Shown: positions 24,901-33,285, counted from the first letter of the stretch. The stretch is DNA of 64,000 nucleotides from CAXBBB01 sp963793245 (GCA_963793245.1 CAWBZG010000002.1:558001-622000); one strand, 5' to 3'. The notes: generated from the sequence alone by a model not told the origin. Numbers and translations are program-made.

Positions 24901-26001
24901 GCGCGTGATGTCTGTGCCGAACGGCGGAACGTCCGGGAAAGAGAAGGTCGTCAAAAAGCCACCGTCAAAGCGCCCCGCTCCTGCTGTTGGCGAGCCGAAC
25001 CAGATTTCGCCGTCCCTCCCGACGAGTGTCGACCAGGTCGGCGACCGTCCGTCGATGCGTTCGATTGTGCCGTCGACGAAGCGGTAGGCGCCGTCAGATC
25101 CGCCGAAGTACACGATTCCGTGTGCGTCTTCGCTGAACTGGTTGGTCAGCGCCGAATAGTGCGCCGTGGTGAAGTCGTGGGCGTACTGCGAAACCTCGTC
25201 CTTGTCGATGCGCAGTAGGTTACCCGTCGACCGCGCGAACAGCGTTCCGTCCGAAGCGACGAAGAGGGCTTCGATAGGGTCTGTGGCGCGTCCGGCACGT
25301 TCGACCTCACCGCGCCTGATGCGGTACAGCCCGGTCGTCGTTCCGACCCACAGCGTGCCTTTGCCGTCACGGGACAACGCAGTGACGTGCGCCCCCACTA
25401 GCATCGTGGGCGACGGACTGATCGTGCCCGACGTGCCCTGATGCAGTCCGGTCGTCGTCCCGACCCACTGCTCGTCGCCATCCGAAAGAGCGGACGTGAC
25501 GTGTCGGCCCACGAGTTCGACTCCGGCGCGGTAGACTCCGGCTCTTTTGTCCAAATAGATCAGCCCGGTCGAAGAAGGAATCCAGATGGCTTTGTCTGGA
25601 GCAGCGCTTGCGGCGTACAGCGTCTCGGGATTGCCAATGTCGTCGCCCGCGAAAGAGACCGTCTGCGAGCCGTCGTACAGCGTGATGCCACCCTGGGTGA
25701 CGAAGGCGAGCGTTCCATCGGTGTGCTCGTATAGCGCGCGAATCGAGTTGGAGGCCAACCCCCTGGATTGGTCGAACGTGTCGAAGGCATATCCATCGAA
25801 CCGGGCGACTCCTCCGCCGTGCGTGCCGATCCACAGAAAACCACGCGTGTCCTGCATCAGGTCCGTCACCCGCAGGTGTGGTAGGCCCTCATCGGCTCCG
25901 AACCAGTCGATGCGATGCTGCTGCGCCTGCGCCCCATCGACCGCTGAAAACAGCGCTAGGAGTGCGAGCAGGCTGATTCGGTGGAGAGGGTGACGAAGCA
26001 T
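21928..26001 (-). CDS. Hybrid sensor histidine kinase with two-component regulator propeller
   Basis: A 1357-residue one-protein signalling chain. A signal peptide (LLALLALFSAVDGAQA) is followed by periplasmic beta-propeller repeats of the GFLWIGTHGG / GTVWIGTQNG kind (about residues 30-690), a Y_Y_Y domain (HLEPGTYQFRVRA), one membrane helix (about 780-800), HisKA with His847 in SHEIRTPMNAV, HATPase_c (N box LLNLSTNAVKF, DTGIGI, GGTGLGLAIS) and two receivers. Receiver 2 (Asp1266 in VLMDMQMP, KP present) is intact. Receiver 1 has Asp1132 (VVILDS) but lacks the conserved Lys (VAPLRQ). There is no AraC-type DNA-binding domain and no Hpt domain, so it needs a partner. It is divergent from the DUF3299 gene. 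Confidence 0.93.
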   Translation of the reverse strand: MLRHPLHRISLLALLALFSAVDGAQAQQHRIDWFGADEGLPHLRVTDLMQDTRGFLWIGTHGGGVARFDGYAFDTFDQSRGLASNSIRALYEHTDGTLAFVTQGGITLYDGSQTVSFAGDDIGNPETLYAASAAPDKAIWIPSSTGLIYLDKRAGVYRAGVELVGRHVTSALSDGDEQWVGTTTGLHQGTSGTISPSPTMLVGAHVTALSRDGKGTLWVGTTTGLYRIRRGEVERAGRATDPIEALFVASDGTLFARSTGNLLRIDKDEVSQYAHDFTTAHYSALTNQFSEDAHGIVYFGGSDGAYRFVDGTIERIDGRSPTWSTLVGRDGEIWFGSPTAGAGRFDGGFLTTFSFPDVPPFGTDITRDSQGRLLFATATGLILHDERSATFRAFGEADGLPSRTIGSLERTSDGTVWIGTQNGVARMDGDRIRPIATRQNGKPVLSMLSSLAVTPDDRVLFGTMQQVTEVRGTELVPVAAFAGLEGIIRKLTIGPNNTTWVSTSMGLFWTDALDTAGSLRRLLPEPDGSINGFAFDEGGWLWLASKTDGVKVYQPDRDGYAYAGTIEADRATGLGSPTFATFDDAGSVWIGTMTGLYAIDAAAFRTRAGQVVRHIGKAHGYVGGVTYNRAFAEEGSLWIGDARGITRIALRLLPDERDTPLLFVRSIDLFHQPTAWSERTDALMPWEDYPVNLDLDTDENYLTFRFAGINLAQASALYYQYQLAPLDQEWSPPSRSREATFTHLEPGTYQFRVRACLTATCEQFSERAQTFTIAQPFYQTWWFYLLSGVFCITIPAFLLLAHTQRAERREQRLQDEVDERTAEAQLARVAAEDAAQTKSDFLANMSHEIRTPMNAVIGFSDLLERTDLDAEQREYVHLINTSGEALLSVINDILDISKIEAGGIELEQRGFSLVDCIEDAVDLVSLKADRKGLDLAYTLDASLPNRVVGDANRLRQILLNLSTNAVKFTESGSVVIEVQRGADGPDGAIGVDFAVVDTGIGIAEHNIGKLFNAFSQADASTTRKFGGTGLGLAISRSLVRLMGGDIDVKSTLDKGSTFRFRVFLPAAEDTPEDAVSLESMRALVVSDDEKQRLWLEMQTIAWGMEAQVYESPIEALCAVEMEPGSFDVVILDSVSEGMTQNELAEQLRLMSPTQAAPLVLVVEPGTPVYSVENAVRIVAPLRQSALRRRLVELVQATHARPIALGDDATPGEVHPLRILVAEDNAINQKLVRRLLDRMGYQADFAENGLVAVDKVQATPYDVVLMDMQMPEMGGLEATQAIRELLPQQAQPSIIALTAAVLPEDRAAYRQAGMAGFLPKPVKPDLLREMLLSMRPLAEPAAHPGYLADIMGEFSLEG

Positions 26002-26151
26002 GAGAAAGCGCCGAGAGAGGGGACTTGCGCGTTATCGGCAAGGTGAAGGCGAAATAAAGTCGACGTTGCGTTATTCCTCCGCATTCGATGCAGCACCGGT
26101 GGAAACGGTGAGCCTCGCTGCGTCGTAGATCTCAGACAACACACCTTTTCG

Positions 26152-26562
26152 ATGCGCTACCTCTCGGTCCTCCTTTTACTCGTCCTCGCTGTCCCGGTAA
26201 GCGCTCAAACCGATGTGGCGTGGGAGACCCTCGCTCAGGTTAAACTCGTCCGTGCCGACGCGCGCTTTGTGCCCGAGTTCGAGCAGCAGGTCCGCTCGCT
26301 CGCTGGACAGAGCGTCACCGTCGAAGGCTTCATGCTGCCGCTCGAACAGGCTGCCGAACAAGCCCACTTTATCCTGAGCGCCTTCCCGGTCGCCAACTGC
26401 TTTTACTGCATGCCGGGCGGTCCCGAAGCGATGATCGAGGTCCGTCTCGGCGGCCCTATCGCGTTCTCGTACGATCCGCTGACTGTCAGCGGCACGCTCG
26501 AACTACTTGAGGATGACCCGATGGGGATGTACTACCGCCTCGTGGACGCCAAGACCGAGTAA
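26152..26562 (+). CDS. DUF3299-like secreted protein with CXXC motif
   Basis: A 136-residue protein with a signal peptide (MRYLSVLLLLVLAVPVSAQ). The core LAGQSVTVEGFMLPLEQ, then ANCFYCMPGGPEAMIEV and LTVSGTLELLEDDPMGMYYR follows the DUF3299 layout, in which a Cys-containing loop is central. The CFYC pair could bind a metal or react with thiols. DUF3299 proteins occur with LolD/FtsX-like ABC pairs in zinc-responsive clusters; here that pair lies 4.3 kb upstream across the hybrid kinase. The M23 peptidase starts seven bases after the stop, so the two are likely co-transcribed. Confidence 0.75.
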   Translation: MRYLSVLLLLVLAVPVSAQTDVAWETLAQVKLVRADARFVPEFEQQVRSLAGQSVTVEGFMLPLEQAAEQAHFILSAFPVANCFYCMPGGPEAMIEVRLGGPIAFSYDPLTVSGTLELLEDDPMGMYYRLVDAKTE

Positions 26563-26569
26563 TCCGCCT

Positions 26570-27637
26570 GTGTTTCGTTTTCTCCCGGCGCTACTGGTCG
26601 CGCTGATCTGTTGTGCGCCCGCTCACGCACAATCGCTTCGGCTCGTGATGCCGACCGATAACACGGCGCTGCTGCAGGGCAACGGGCCGGATTTCTACAT
26701 GTATACCGACCGCACGTTCGAGGGCGTTCGGTCGGCGCCGTGGCAGGGGGGGCAGTACGGGTTCGTCCGCAACCAGGAGCGTGCGCGCAACGGCAGCGTC
26801 GTGTTCACGCGTTTCCACGAAGGGTTGGACATTCAGCCGACCGAGCGCGATGGGCGCGGTGAGCCGCTCGACGAGGTGCGCTCGGTCGACCAGGGGCGCG
26901 TGGTCTACGTCAACCGCAGCGAGCGAGCTTCGTCGTATGGGCGCTACGTCGTGGTCGAGCACTGGTGGCAAGGTGCACCCTACTACACCCTGTATGGTCA
27001 CCTCAGCGACGTGACAGCACGAACCGGCGCCGAAGTCGGGCGCGGTGAGCGGATCGGGCGGATCGGCTACACGGGGACCGGCATCGACCGGCGGAGAGCA
27101 CACCTGCACTTCGAGGTCAATCTGTACCTGAGCGACCTGTTCGAGAGTTGGTATGGCGCCAACTACAGCGGCGCCAATCAGCATGGACGCTACCACGGCA
27201 TCAACCTGTCGGGCATCGACGCGTCGGCGCTGCTGATTGCGTTCGAGCGCGATCCGTACCTGATCTTGGGCGACCTGATCCAGCGCGTTACGCCTGCCGC
27301 CTATACCGTCCGCGTGCCTGGAGGCTACGTGCCCGAACTCGTCAGCCGGTACGCGTGGATGGCGCCAGAGGCGAGCACGCGCAATCCGCCGCGCGCCTGG
27401 GACATCGAAATAGCCCAGTCCGGCCAGCCGATCAGCTTCCGCGCTGTCGACGAAGCGACGAACGAGCCGCGCGTGGTACTCGTCGCCGAGGCTGTCAGTC
27501 GCTACGAAAACAGCACCAACCGCATGATCACGCGCGACCGAAATGCGGCATCCGGCTTCGCCCTGACCAAGCGTGGCCTATCGCACCTGCGTCTGCTGAC
27601 GATGCCCGTAGCCGGGTCATCGGACGTGGCGTGGTAG
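26570..27637 (+). CDS. Secreted M23-family peptidase (LytM-type endopeptidase)
   Basis: A 355-residue protein from GTG 26570, which gives a proper signal peptide (FRFLPALLVALICCAPAHAQ); the longer reading from 26507 overlaps the upstream gene and lacks one. The M23 zinc site is intact: FHEGLDIQP (H and D), YTLYGHL and HLHFEVN (HXH). A beta-rich C-terminal domain of about 150 residues follows. It should cut peptidoglycan cross-links. Zinc dependence fits the metal-related neighbours, but that is inference. Confidence 0.9.
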   Translation: MFRFLPALLVALICCAPAHAQSLRLVMPTDNTALLQGNGPDFYMYTDRTFEGVRSAPWQGGQYGFVRNQERARNGSVVFTRFHEGLDIQPTERDGRGEPLDEVRSVDQGRVVYVNRSERASSYGRYVVVEHWWQGAPYYTLYGHLSDVTARTGAEVGRGERIGRIGYTGTGIDRRRAHLHFEVNLYLSDLFESWYGANYSGANQHGRYHGINLSGIDASALLIAFERDPYLILGDLIQRVTPAAYTVRVPGGYVPELVSRYAWMAPEASTRNPPRAWDIEIAQSGQPISFRAVDEATNEPRVVLVAEAVSRYENSTNRMITRDRNAASGFALTKRGLSHLRLLTMPVAGSSDVAW

Positions 27638-27731
27638 CGCATCGGCAGACGATCCGGCGTCGTTACACGTGGTGTGCGACCAGGTGCGGCGATGCGTGTT
27701 GCAATCGGAGAACCAAACCCGCACGACGCAG

Positions 27732-27932
27732 ATGAAATCCGAAGAACACGAAGGCAACCGCGCGCCCGAAGATGCCGTCAACGTCGGCACGGACCCACAG
27801 AGCCTGCCCGAAGAAGGCATCCACAAGTCGCACGTGCACCTGGACAAAGAGGCCGTCGCCAAGCACGAGCGTGAGGAGCAGCACCCTCCACGTTCGCCTG
27901 AAGAAGCCGCCCGCGAGATCAAAAACAGCTAA
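27732..27932 (+). CDS. Small hydrophilic protein, unknown function
   Basis: A 66-residue ORF from ATG 27732, very charged: Glu-rich start (MKSEEHEGNRAPEDAVNVGT), a His-containing middle (GIHKSHVHLDKEAVAKHERE) and a Pro/Glu end. No membrane helix or signal peptide. Its codon use resembles neighbouring genes, and it lies on the same strand between the peptidase and the TerB-like gene. It could be a conserved small protein or a chance ORF. Confidence 0.5.
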   Translation: MKSEEHEGNRAPEDAVNVGTDPQSLPEEGIHKSHVHLDKEAVAKHEREEQHPPRSPEEAAREIKNS

Positions 27933-28012
27933 GCGCGCGGATCGTTACCCTCGCCGACGGATGGAGTCGGTACTCTCCGCTCGGCCTCTCCAATCGCTTT
28001 CGCTTCCTGACC

Positions 28013-28393
28013 ATGCTGCACCTCTCCGACAAGTGGACGTCGCTCCACGATATGGCGCTGCTCTTCCTCTCGCTCACTCACGGCACCGACGCCGACCTGG
28101 ACCAGCGCGAAGCCGAGCAGCAGGCCCAACACCTGAGCAAGTGGTTTCCACGGGCCGAGCAAAACGTCATCTCCCAGACGCTCGACGAAGTGATGCTGAC
28201 CTATGCGGGTCCGTCGCGCGACCAGATGGTTGAGACGGCTGCGGAAAGCCTGCGCCAAAGCCTGAGCGAAAACCAGCGCTTGGGCGTGCTCAACGACTTG
28301 GCCGCTCTCGCCTCCGCCGACGGCACGATCATCACCGCCGAAGCCGCCTACATCCAGCGCTTGGCGACGTACTGGAACGTGCAGATCAGCTAA
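28013..28393 (+). CDS. TerB-like helical protein
   Basis: A 126-residue all-helical protein. The second half LNDLAALASADGTIITAEAA has the TerB-family pattern LA.ADG.I...E, and the first half SLTHGTDADLDQREAEQQAQ repeats a similar HGTDADLD layout; these acidic turns bind divalent metal in TerB homologs. Function in this organism is unknown. It is convergent with the glucokinase gene, 44 bases apart. Confidence 0.75.
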   Translation: MLHLSDKWTSLHDMALLFLSLTHGTDADLDQREAEQQAQHLSKWFPRAEQNVISQTLDEVMLTYAGPSRDQMVETAAESLRQSLSENQRLGVLNDLAALASADGTIITAEAAYIQRLATYWNVQIS

Positions 28394-28437
28394 TTCGGCC
28401 CGCTGGTATATCCTCTGGATTCGAGTATAGCAGCAGG

Positions 28438-29196
28438 TTAACTCGCCTTGTTGCTCAGACGCTCTGCGGCGAGGGCCGCTCCTACGATTCCGGCGTTGTT
28501 GCCTAGCTCGGCGCGCCGAAGTTCGGCTTTCGTCTCCAGTCGGTCGGCAAACTTCTCCCAGCGCTCGGGCTTGCTGACGCCGCCGCCGATGATGATCACG
28601 TCGGGGGCGAGAAGGAACTCGACATGTTCGAGGTAGACCTGGACGCGTTTGGCCCAGTCTTTCCACGACAGATCCTCTTCCTTGCGCGCTCGGTCGGCGG
28701 CCCAGGGTTCGGCGACTTTGCCCGACGGGAGGACCAAGTGCCCCAATTCGGTGCCGGGGACGAGGTTACCGTCGACCATGAGGCCTGAGCCGATGCCCGT
28801 TCCGAACGTGAGCGTGAGCACGATGCCTTTTTCGCCTTTTCCGGCGCCATACTCGGCTTCGCCGACGCCCGCCGCGTCCGCATCGTTCAAGACCACGAAG
28901 GGCTGATCGGTCACCTCGCTGAACAACTGCTGCACATCAAGACCGATGAAATCCTTCTCGATGTTCGACGCGGTCTTGGCAACGCCGTGCGCGATCCGTG
29001 CGGGAAACGCGCTACCAACTGGGCCGTCCCAGTCGAAGTGCTTGACGAGCTTACGAACCGTATCGGCGACGGCGGAGGGAGTCGCCGGTTGGGGCGTTTT
29101 GATGCGCTTGCGGTCGGTAAGGAGTTCGCCGGTTTTCAAGTCGACCGGAGCCGCTTTCATGCCGGAGCCGCCGATGTCGATGCCTAACGTTGTCAT
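28438..29196 (-). CDS. ppgK: Polyphosphate glucokinase (ROK family)
   Basis: A 252-residue ROK-type kinase phosphorylating glucose with polyphosphate (and possibly ATP). The phosphate-binding motif IDIGGSGMKAAPVD, the catalytic Asp in VVLNDADAAGVGEA, the second Gly loop LTFGTGIGSGLMVDG and GTELGHLVLPSGK (substrate Glu/His) are visible. It lacks the ROK Cys-rich zinc motif, as expected for PPGKs. It lies 19 bases downstream of the SDR gene, so both are probably one transcript. Confidence 0.93.
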   Translation of the reverse strand: MTTLGIDIGGSGMKAAPVDLKTGELLTDRKRIKTPQPATPSAVADTVRKLVKHFDWDGPVGSAFPARIAHGVAKTASNIEKDFIGLDVQQLFSEVTDQPFVVLNDADAAGVGEAEYGAGKGEKGIVLTLTFGTGIGSGLMVDGNLVPGTELGHLVLPSGKVAEPWAADRARKEEDLSWKDWAKRVQVYLEHVEFLLAPDVIIIGGGVSKPERWEKFADRLETKAELRRAELGNNAGIVGAALAAERLSNKAS

Positions 29197-29215
29197 ATTA
29201 AAGGGGGAGGGAGGG

Positions 29216-30292
29216 CTAGGCCATTGCCGCCGAAGTCACTTCGGGATGGGCGCGGGTGAAGCGGACCAAGTTGGCGGCGTACGAGGCAAACGGAGGGCAG
29301 GCGACGCCGGTTGGGGCGAGCGCCTGCTGCGTGGCGAGGCTGGCGTAGCGGGTGGGGTGAGTGAAGTAGGCGAACGTCTCGGGTTCGATGCCGATCCACG
29401 ACTGAACGGGAGGCAGTGCGCGCAGGGCCGAACGTACCACTTGGATCGGAGCGGGAATACCGATCGCGCGGACGCCTGCAGCCTCGGCGAACTGTTCGAG
29501 GACATCGGGAATCGACGGCGGGTGTGCGTCGACCAGGTGGAACGTATGACCGGACGTGTCGGCTCGGGCGGCGAGCGTGTCCAGGGCGTCGAGGACGTAA
29601 TCGCTCGGGGCGAGAGCCAGGTGATAGCGCGCCGGGCGGAGTGGAATCGGGACGGGAGCGAGGCCTAGGCGTGCGAACCGCAGCAGCCAACGGATGATGT
29701 AGTACGGCCCATCCAGCTTCTGCGTCGCTCCGGTCCGACTGTCGCCGACGACGATGGCGGGGCGATAGATCGTCGCAGGCAATCCGGCGTCCATCGCGGC
29801 GCGGACGACGAGTTCGGCCTGATGCTTGGTCGCCTCGTAGTGGTTGTTGAAGCGCTGCCCGACGCTCAGATCGGTTTCGGAAAACAAACCGTCGTATCGC
29901 CCGCTCACGAACAGTGTCGACACGTAATGCAGCCGCTCGAACCGCTCGCTCCGGCGTAGCGCATCGACCACGTGCCGCGTCCCGTCGACGTTGACGCGTT
30001 GCGCCAACTCCGCATCGACAGCCAGGTCGTAGACGGCGGCGAAATGGTACGCCGTTTCGATAGCGCGAAAGGTCCGTGCGTCCAGACCGAGCAGCGGTTC
30101 GGTCAGATCGCCTTCGACCAATCGGACGCGCCGCGCAGCGTCGTTCTGGGCGACCAAGCCCTCCAACCGCTCGGTTGCCAATGCAGCATAGCGCGGTTGG
30201 ACGAGGCAAAGCACCTCGCCCTGAGTGCGCGCGAGCAGGCGGGGCAGGAATGCCGAGGCGAGAAAGCCGGGAAAGCCAGTGACGAAGTGCAT
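29216..30292 (-). CDS. SDR-family NAD(P)-dependent oxidoreductase/epimerase
   Basis: A 358-residue extended SDR starting MHFVTGFPGFLASAFLPRLL at 30292; the longer upstream reading is a frame extension without homology. The Rossmann motif TGFPGFLA, the VEGDLTEP acid loop, YHFAAVYDLAVDAE and the catalytic YEATK (Tyr, Lys three apart) are present. It resembles the fatty acyl-CoA reductase-like/NAD_binding_4 group, whose substrates vary; a specific substrate cannot be named. It is followed by ppgK on the same strand. Confidence 0.85.
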   Translation of the reverse strand: MHFVTGFPGFLASAFLPRLLARTQGEVLCLVQPRYAALATERLEGLVAQNDAARRVRLVEGDLTEPLLGLDARTFRAIETAYHFAAVYDLAVDAELAQRVNVDGTRHVVDALRRSERFERLHYVSTLFVSGRYDGLFSETDLSVGQRFNNHYEATKHQAELVVRAAMDAGLPATIYRPAIVVGDSRTGATQKLDGPYYIIRWLLRFARLGLAPVPIPLRPARYHLALAPSDYVLDALDTLAARADTSGHTFHLVDAHPPSIPDVLEQFAEAAGVRAIGIPAPIQVVRSALRALPPVQSWIGIEPETFAYFTHPTRYASLATQQALAPTGVACPPFASYAANLVRFTRAHPEVTSAAMA

Positions 30293-30482
30293 GAGCAGAG
30301 CAAAATGTAGAGGCAGAATACGCTTTCGGATCGGTCGTGGACGAGAAGGACATCGTCGTACGTTGCCTCTGCTCCCCGGAAAGCGGGGCAAGCTGTCGCT
30401 CCCACGACAAAGTGACGATCTCACCGCCAGCGAACCGGCTCGCCACGCGTTGCGTGCCGCTCTCGACACACCACTCTTGTCT

Positions 30483-31805
30483 ATGCGTCTTGTCTGCTGC
30501 CTCCTCTTCGCCGCTCTGCTCTACGGCTGCGCGCCCATCCCAGAGTCGGGCGATCCCGAAGCGCGAGCGGCCCGGCAGAACCTGTCGCGCGAGGGCACGT
30601 CGCTCCAAACTGCGCCGGATGCCGAGCGGGTCGGGACGGTTCAGTTGTACGCAGAGGGGCGTGAGACGAGTCCTCCGATCATTCGGCTCAACGGCGGGGC
30701 GCAACTCACGCTGTCGTTCGACCTGATCGCAAGCGAGGGACGTCCGCTGTCGGTCTACTATTACCAGGCGGATCGCAACTGGGAGCGCCGACTGCTGCCG
30801 TCCGAGTTCATCGACGGATTTCAGCGTACTGACCTGACGCGCTACGACCTGTCGCAACTGTCCGAAGTGCCGTTCGTGCATTATGAGCATACGTTTCCCG
30901 GTAATCCGAACGACGCCGATCCGTTCGCCGCGAGCAGCGCATTTCGGTTTACCGTGTCGGGCAACTACATCGTCCGGGTGACCGAGCAGGGGCGCGAGGA
31001 CGAAGTGCTGTTCGAACGCCCGTTCTTCGTCGCCGAGGATCGAGTCGGCAGTGAGTTAGCCGTCGACGCGATCTCGCTGGCAGGACAGAGCGGACTGTCG
31101 CTCCAGCCGATCCTGCGCCTCAACGCCGACGCCGAGATCGCCGCGCAGACGTTCAACCTCGACGTGTGCTTCGTGCGCGACGGACGCTACGAGGCGACGC
31201 GCTGCACGGACCAGGCGCAGCGCTACGATCCGTCGGTTCTAACCTATCTGCTCCAGCCGACAAACGCCTTTCAGCCCGCCGCCGACACTTACTATCTCGA
31301 CCTGCGCAGCCTCGATGTGAGCACGCAGATCGCCCAACTCGACCGGGCCGCATCGCCGCCGCGCGTGGTGTTGCAAGAGGATGCGTCGTCTTTCCCCGCC
31401 GACGATTCGGACCCGCTGCTCGCCGGTCAGAGCATCATCGGCTCGGCGCGCGTGTCGGGCGATCCCAACCTGGCTGCCGAGTACGTCGCGACCACGTTTC
31501 GCTTTATCCCACCCAACGAGCAATCGGTCGGCGACGTGTTTCTTGAGGGCAGTTGGTCGGGCTGGAATCGTCCGAGCGAGCCTATGCGCTGGATCGCGGC
31601 AGACCGCGTGTACGAGCAGACGGTGCTGGTCAAGCAGGGCGAGCACGAATACCGCTACGTGTCGCCCAACCCCGAGTTAGCCAGGGCGCGGCGCGGTGTG
31701 TTGGGGCGGCGCGATCAGGTGTTTACCGGCTTCGTCTACTTCCGCGACCCCCAGCTCCAGACCGACCGGCTCATCAGCGCCCAAGTCGGCGGCGCGCGGC
31801 TGTAA
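30483..31805 (+). CDS. DUF5103 / type IX secretion plug-like lipoprotein
   Basis: A 440-residue protein with a lipoprotein signal (CCLLFAALLYGCAP). It is beta-rich; SEFIDGFQRTDLTRYDLSQL and PFVHYEHTFPG, then the SGNYIVRV segment, match the DUF5103 family, whose best-studied member is the plug that blocks the SprA translocon in type IX secretion. The C-terminal GSWSGWNRPSEPM part is a CBM48-like beta sandwich. That member is periplasmic; a lipid anchor here would tether it. No other T9SS gene is in the window. The glycosyltransferase follows by 29 bases. Confidence 0.8.
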   Translation: MRLVCCLLFAALLYGCAPIPESGDPEARAARQNLSREGTSLQTAPDAERVGTVQLYAEGRETSPPIIRLNGGAQLTLSFDLIASEGRPLSVYYYQADRNWERRLLPSEFIDGFQRTDLTRYDLSQLSEVPFVHYEHTFPGNPNDADPFAASSAFRFTVSGNYIVRVTEQGREDEVLFERPFFVAEDRVGSELAVDAISLAGQSGLSLQPILRLNADAEIAAQTFNLDVCFVRDGRYEATRCTDQAQRYDPSVLTYLLQPTNAFQPAADTYYLDLRSLDVSTQIAQLDRAASPPRVVLQEDASSFPADDSDPLLAGQSIIGSARVSGDPNLAAEYVATTFRFIPPNEQSVGDVFLEGSWSGWNRPSEPMRWIAADRVYEQTVLVKQGEHEYRYVSPNPELARARRGVLGRRDQVFTGFVYFRDPQLQTDRLISAQVGGARL

Positions 31806-31834
31806 CTTCGCAGGCCGATCCGAACCGCTTTTCG

Positions 31835-33175
31835 ATGTCCGATTCTGCCACGCGCCGCCGCGTGCTCCTGCTCTCGTACTACTTCCCACCGTCGGGCGGA
31901 TCCGGCGTGCAGCGTCCGCTCAAATGGAGCCGCTATTTGCCGGACGAAGGCTGGGACGTGACGGTCATTGCTCCCGATCCGAATGGGGCATCGTACCCCG
32001 ATCTGGATCCGTCGCTGACGGACGAGGTGCCCTCGTCGGTGCGCATCGTGCGGACGCGGTCGTGGGATCCGTACGCGGCGTACGCGCGGCTTCAAGGCAA
32101 GAAGAAGTCCGATGTGGTAGCAACGGGCCTTCCTCCGGGCGGAGCGACGAGCACGACGGCGAAACTCGCGGCGTGGCTGCGTGGCAACGTGTTTCTCCCT
32201 GACGCACGTGTGGCGTGGGTGCCGTTCGCCGCCCGTGCCGCTCTCGCCGAGATCAGACGCGCAGAAAAGGAAGGTCGACCCTACGACGCGCTTATCACGA
32301 CCGGACCACCGCACTCGACCCATCTGGCCGGGCTGATTGTTCGTCACCTGAGCCGCGTGCCGTGGATGGCCGATCTGCGCGACCCGTGGACGGAGATCTA
32401 CTACTACGATCAACTCCCGCGCTCTGCTGTCGCCCGCGTCGCCGACCGAGCGATGGAGCGTGCCGTACTGAGTCAGTCTGATGCCGTCGTAACCATAGGC
32501 GACGTACTCGCCGAGCGGTTTGCGGCAATCGGCGGGCGAGAGGTCGAAGTCGTCCGCAATGGCTACGACGCCGCCGACTTCGAGGGCGACGCAGTCTTGG
32601 ACGATCGGACGTTTACCGTCGCATTCGTTGGTACGTTCGTCAAGCAGGAGAATGCGCCGGGAGTTTGGGACGCTCTGGCTGAGTTGAGGGCTTCGGGTGC
32701 CATTCCCGACCTGCGATTGCGGCTCGTCGGCGCGGCTGATCCAGCCGTGATCGAGTCGCTGGACGCGCGTGGGCTGCTGGAGATCACGTCAGTCGAAGGC
32801 TACGTCCCGCACGCCGACGCCATCGACGTGATGCAGCGGTCGCACCTGTTGCTGCTGCCGATCCCGCGCACCGCCGACGCTCGGTTGATCTTGACCGGCA
32901 AGCTGTACGAGTACCTCGCTTCGGGGCGCCGCGTGCTGGGCATCGGACCAGTCGATGGGGAGGCGGCTCGTCTGCTCGAAGAGGCAGGTGCAGGCTCATT
33001 CGTCGACTGGGACGACGTACAGGGTGCTCGGCGAGTCGTGTACGCCGCGTATCACGCGTGGCACAGCGGAGCCGTAGCAGCAGGCGCCCCAGCGAGCGCA
33101 CTTCCGTCGTTTACGCGTCGGGCGCAGGCCGCTCATCTCGCCCGGCTGCTCGGTCAGTTGGTCGATGCCGCGTGA
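31835..33175 (+). CDS. Glycosyltransferase family 4-like protein
   Basis: A 446-residue GT-B enzyme from ATG 31835. The N-terminal domain starts with VLLLSYYFPPSGGSGVQRPL, the usual acceptor-site loop, and contains WMADLRDPW. The C-terminal domain has VEVVRNGYDAADF, FVGTFVKQENAPG and LTGKLYEYLASGRRVLGIGP, in which the EYLASG segment corresponds to the EX7E donor-site region. It probably builds surface polysaccharide or glycoprotein glycan; donor and acceptor are unknown. Confidence 0.9.
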   Translation: MSDSATRRRVLLLSYYFPPSGGSGVQRPLKWSRYLPDEGWDVTVIAPDPNGASYPDLDPSLTDEVPSSVRIVRTRSWDPYAAYARLQGKKKSDVVATGLPPGGATSTTAKLAAWLRGNVFLPDARVAWVPFAARAALAEIRRAEKEGRPYDALITTGPPHSTHLAGLIVRHLSRVPWMADLRDPWTEIYYYDQLPRSAVARVADRAMERAVLSQSDAVVTIGDVLAERFAAIGGREVEVVRNGYDAADFEGDAVLDDRTFTVAFVGTFVKQENAPGVWDALAELRASGAIPDLRLRLVGAADPAVIESLDARGLLEITSVEGYVPHADAIDVMQRSHLLLLPIPRTADARLILTGKLYEYLASGRRVLGIGPVDGEAARLLEEAGAGSFVDWDDVQGARRVVYAAYHAWHSGAVAAGAPASALPSFTRRAQAAHLARLLGQLVDAA

Positions 33176-33285
33176 TCATCGCCTTTCCTGTTTAGGGCAT
33201 TCTGGTGTGCCCTGAACGCTGGCGGACAGGAGAGCGAGGGCAAATGGGTTAGATTGCAGTCTCCCATCCAACCAATCCGCACTCC

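Noticed and set aside
29193..30890. 565-codon minus-strand frame across the SDR gene and upstream region
   Set aside because: Different frame from the real SDR gene, Arg/Pro-rich and without motifs.
33194..33214. AGGGCA/TGCCCT hairpin after the glycosyltransferase gene
   Set aside because: Six-base stem without T-run; too weak to call a terminator.
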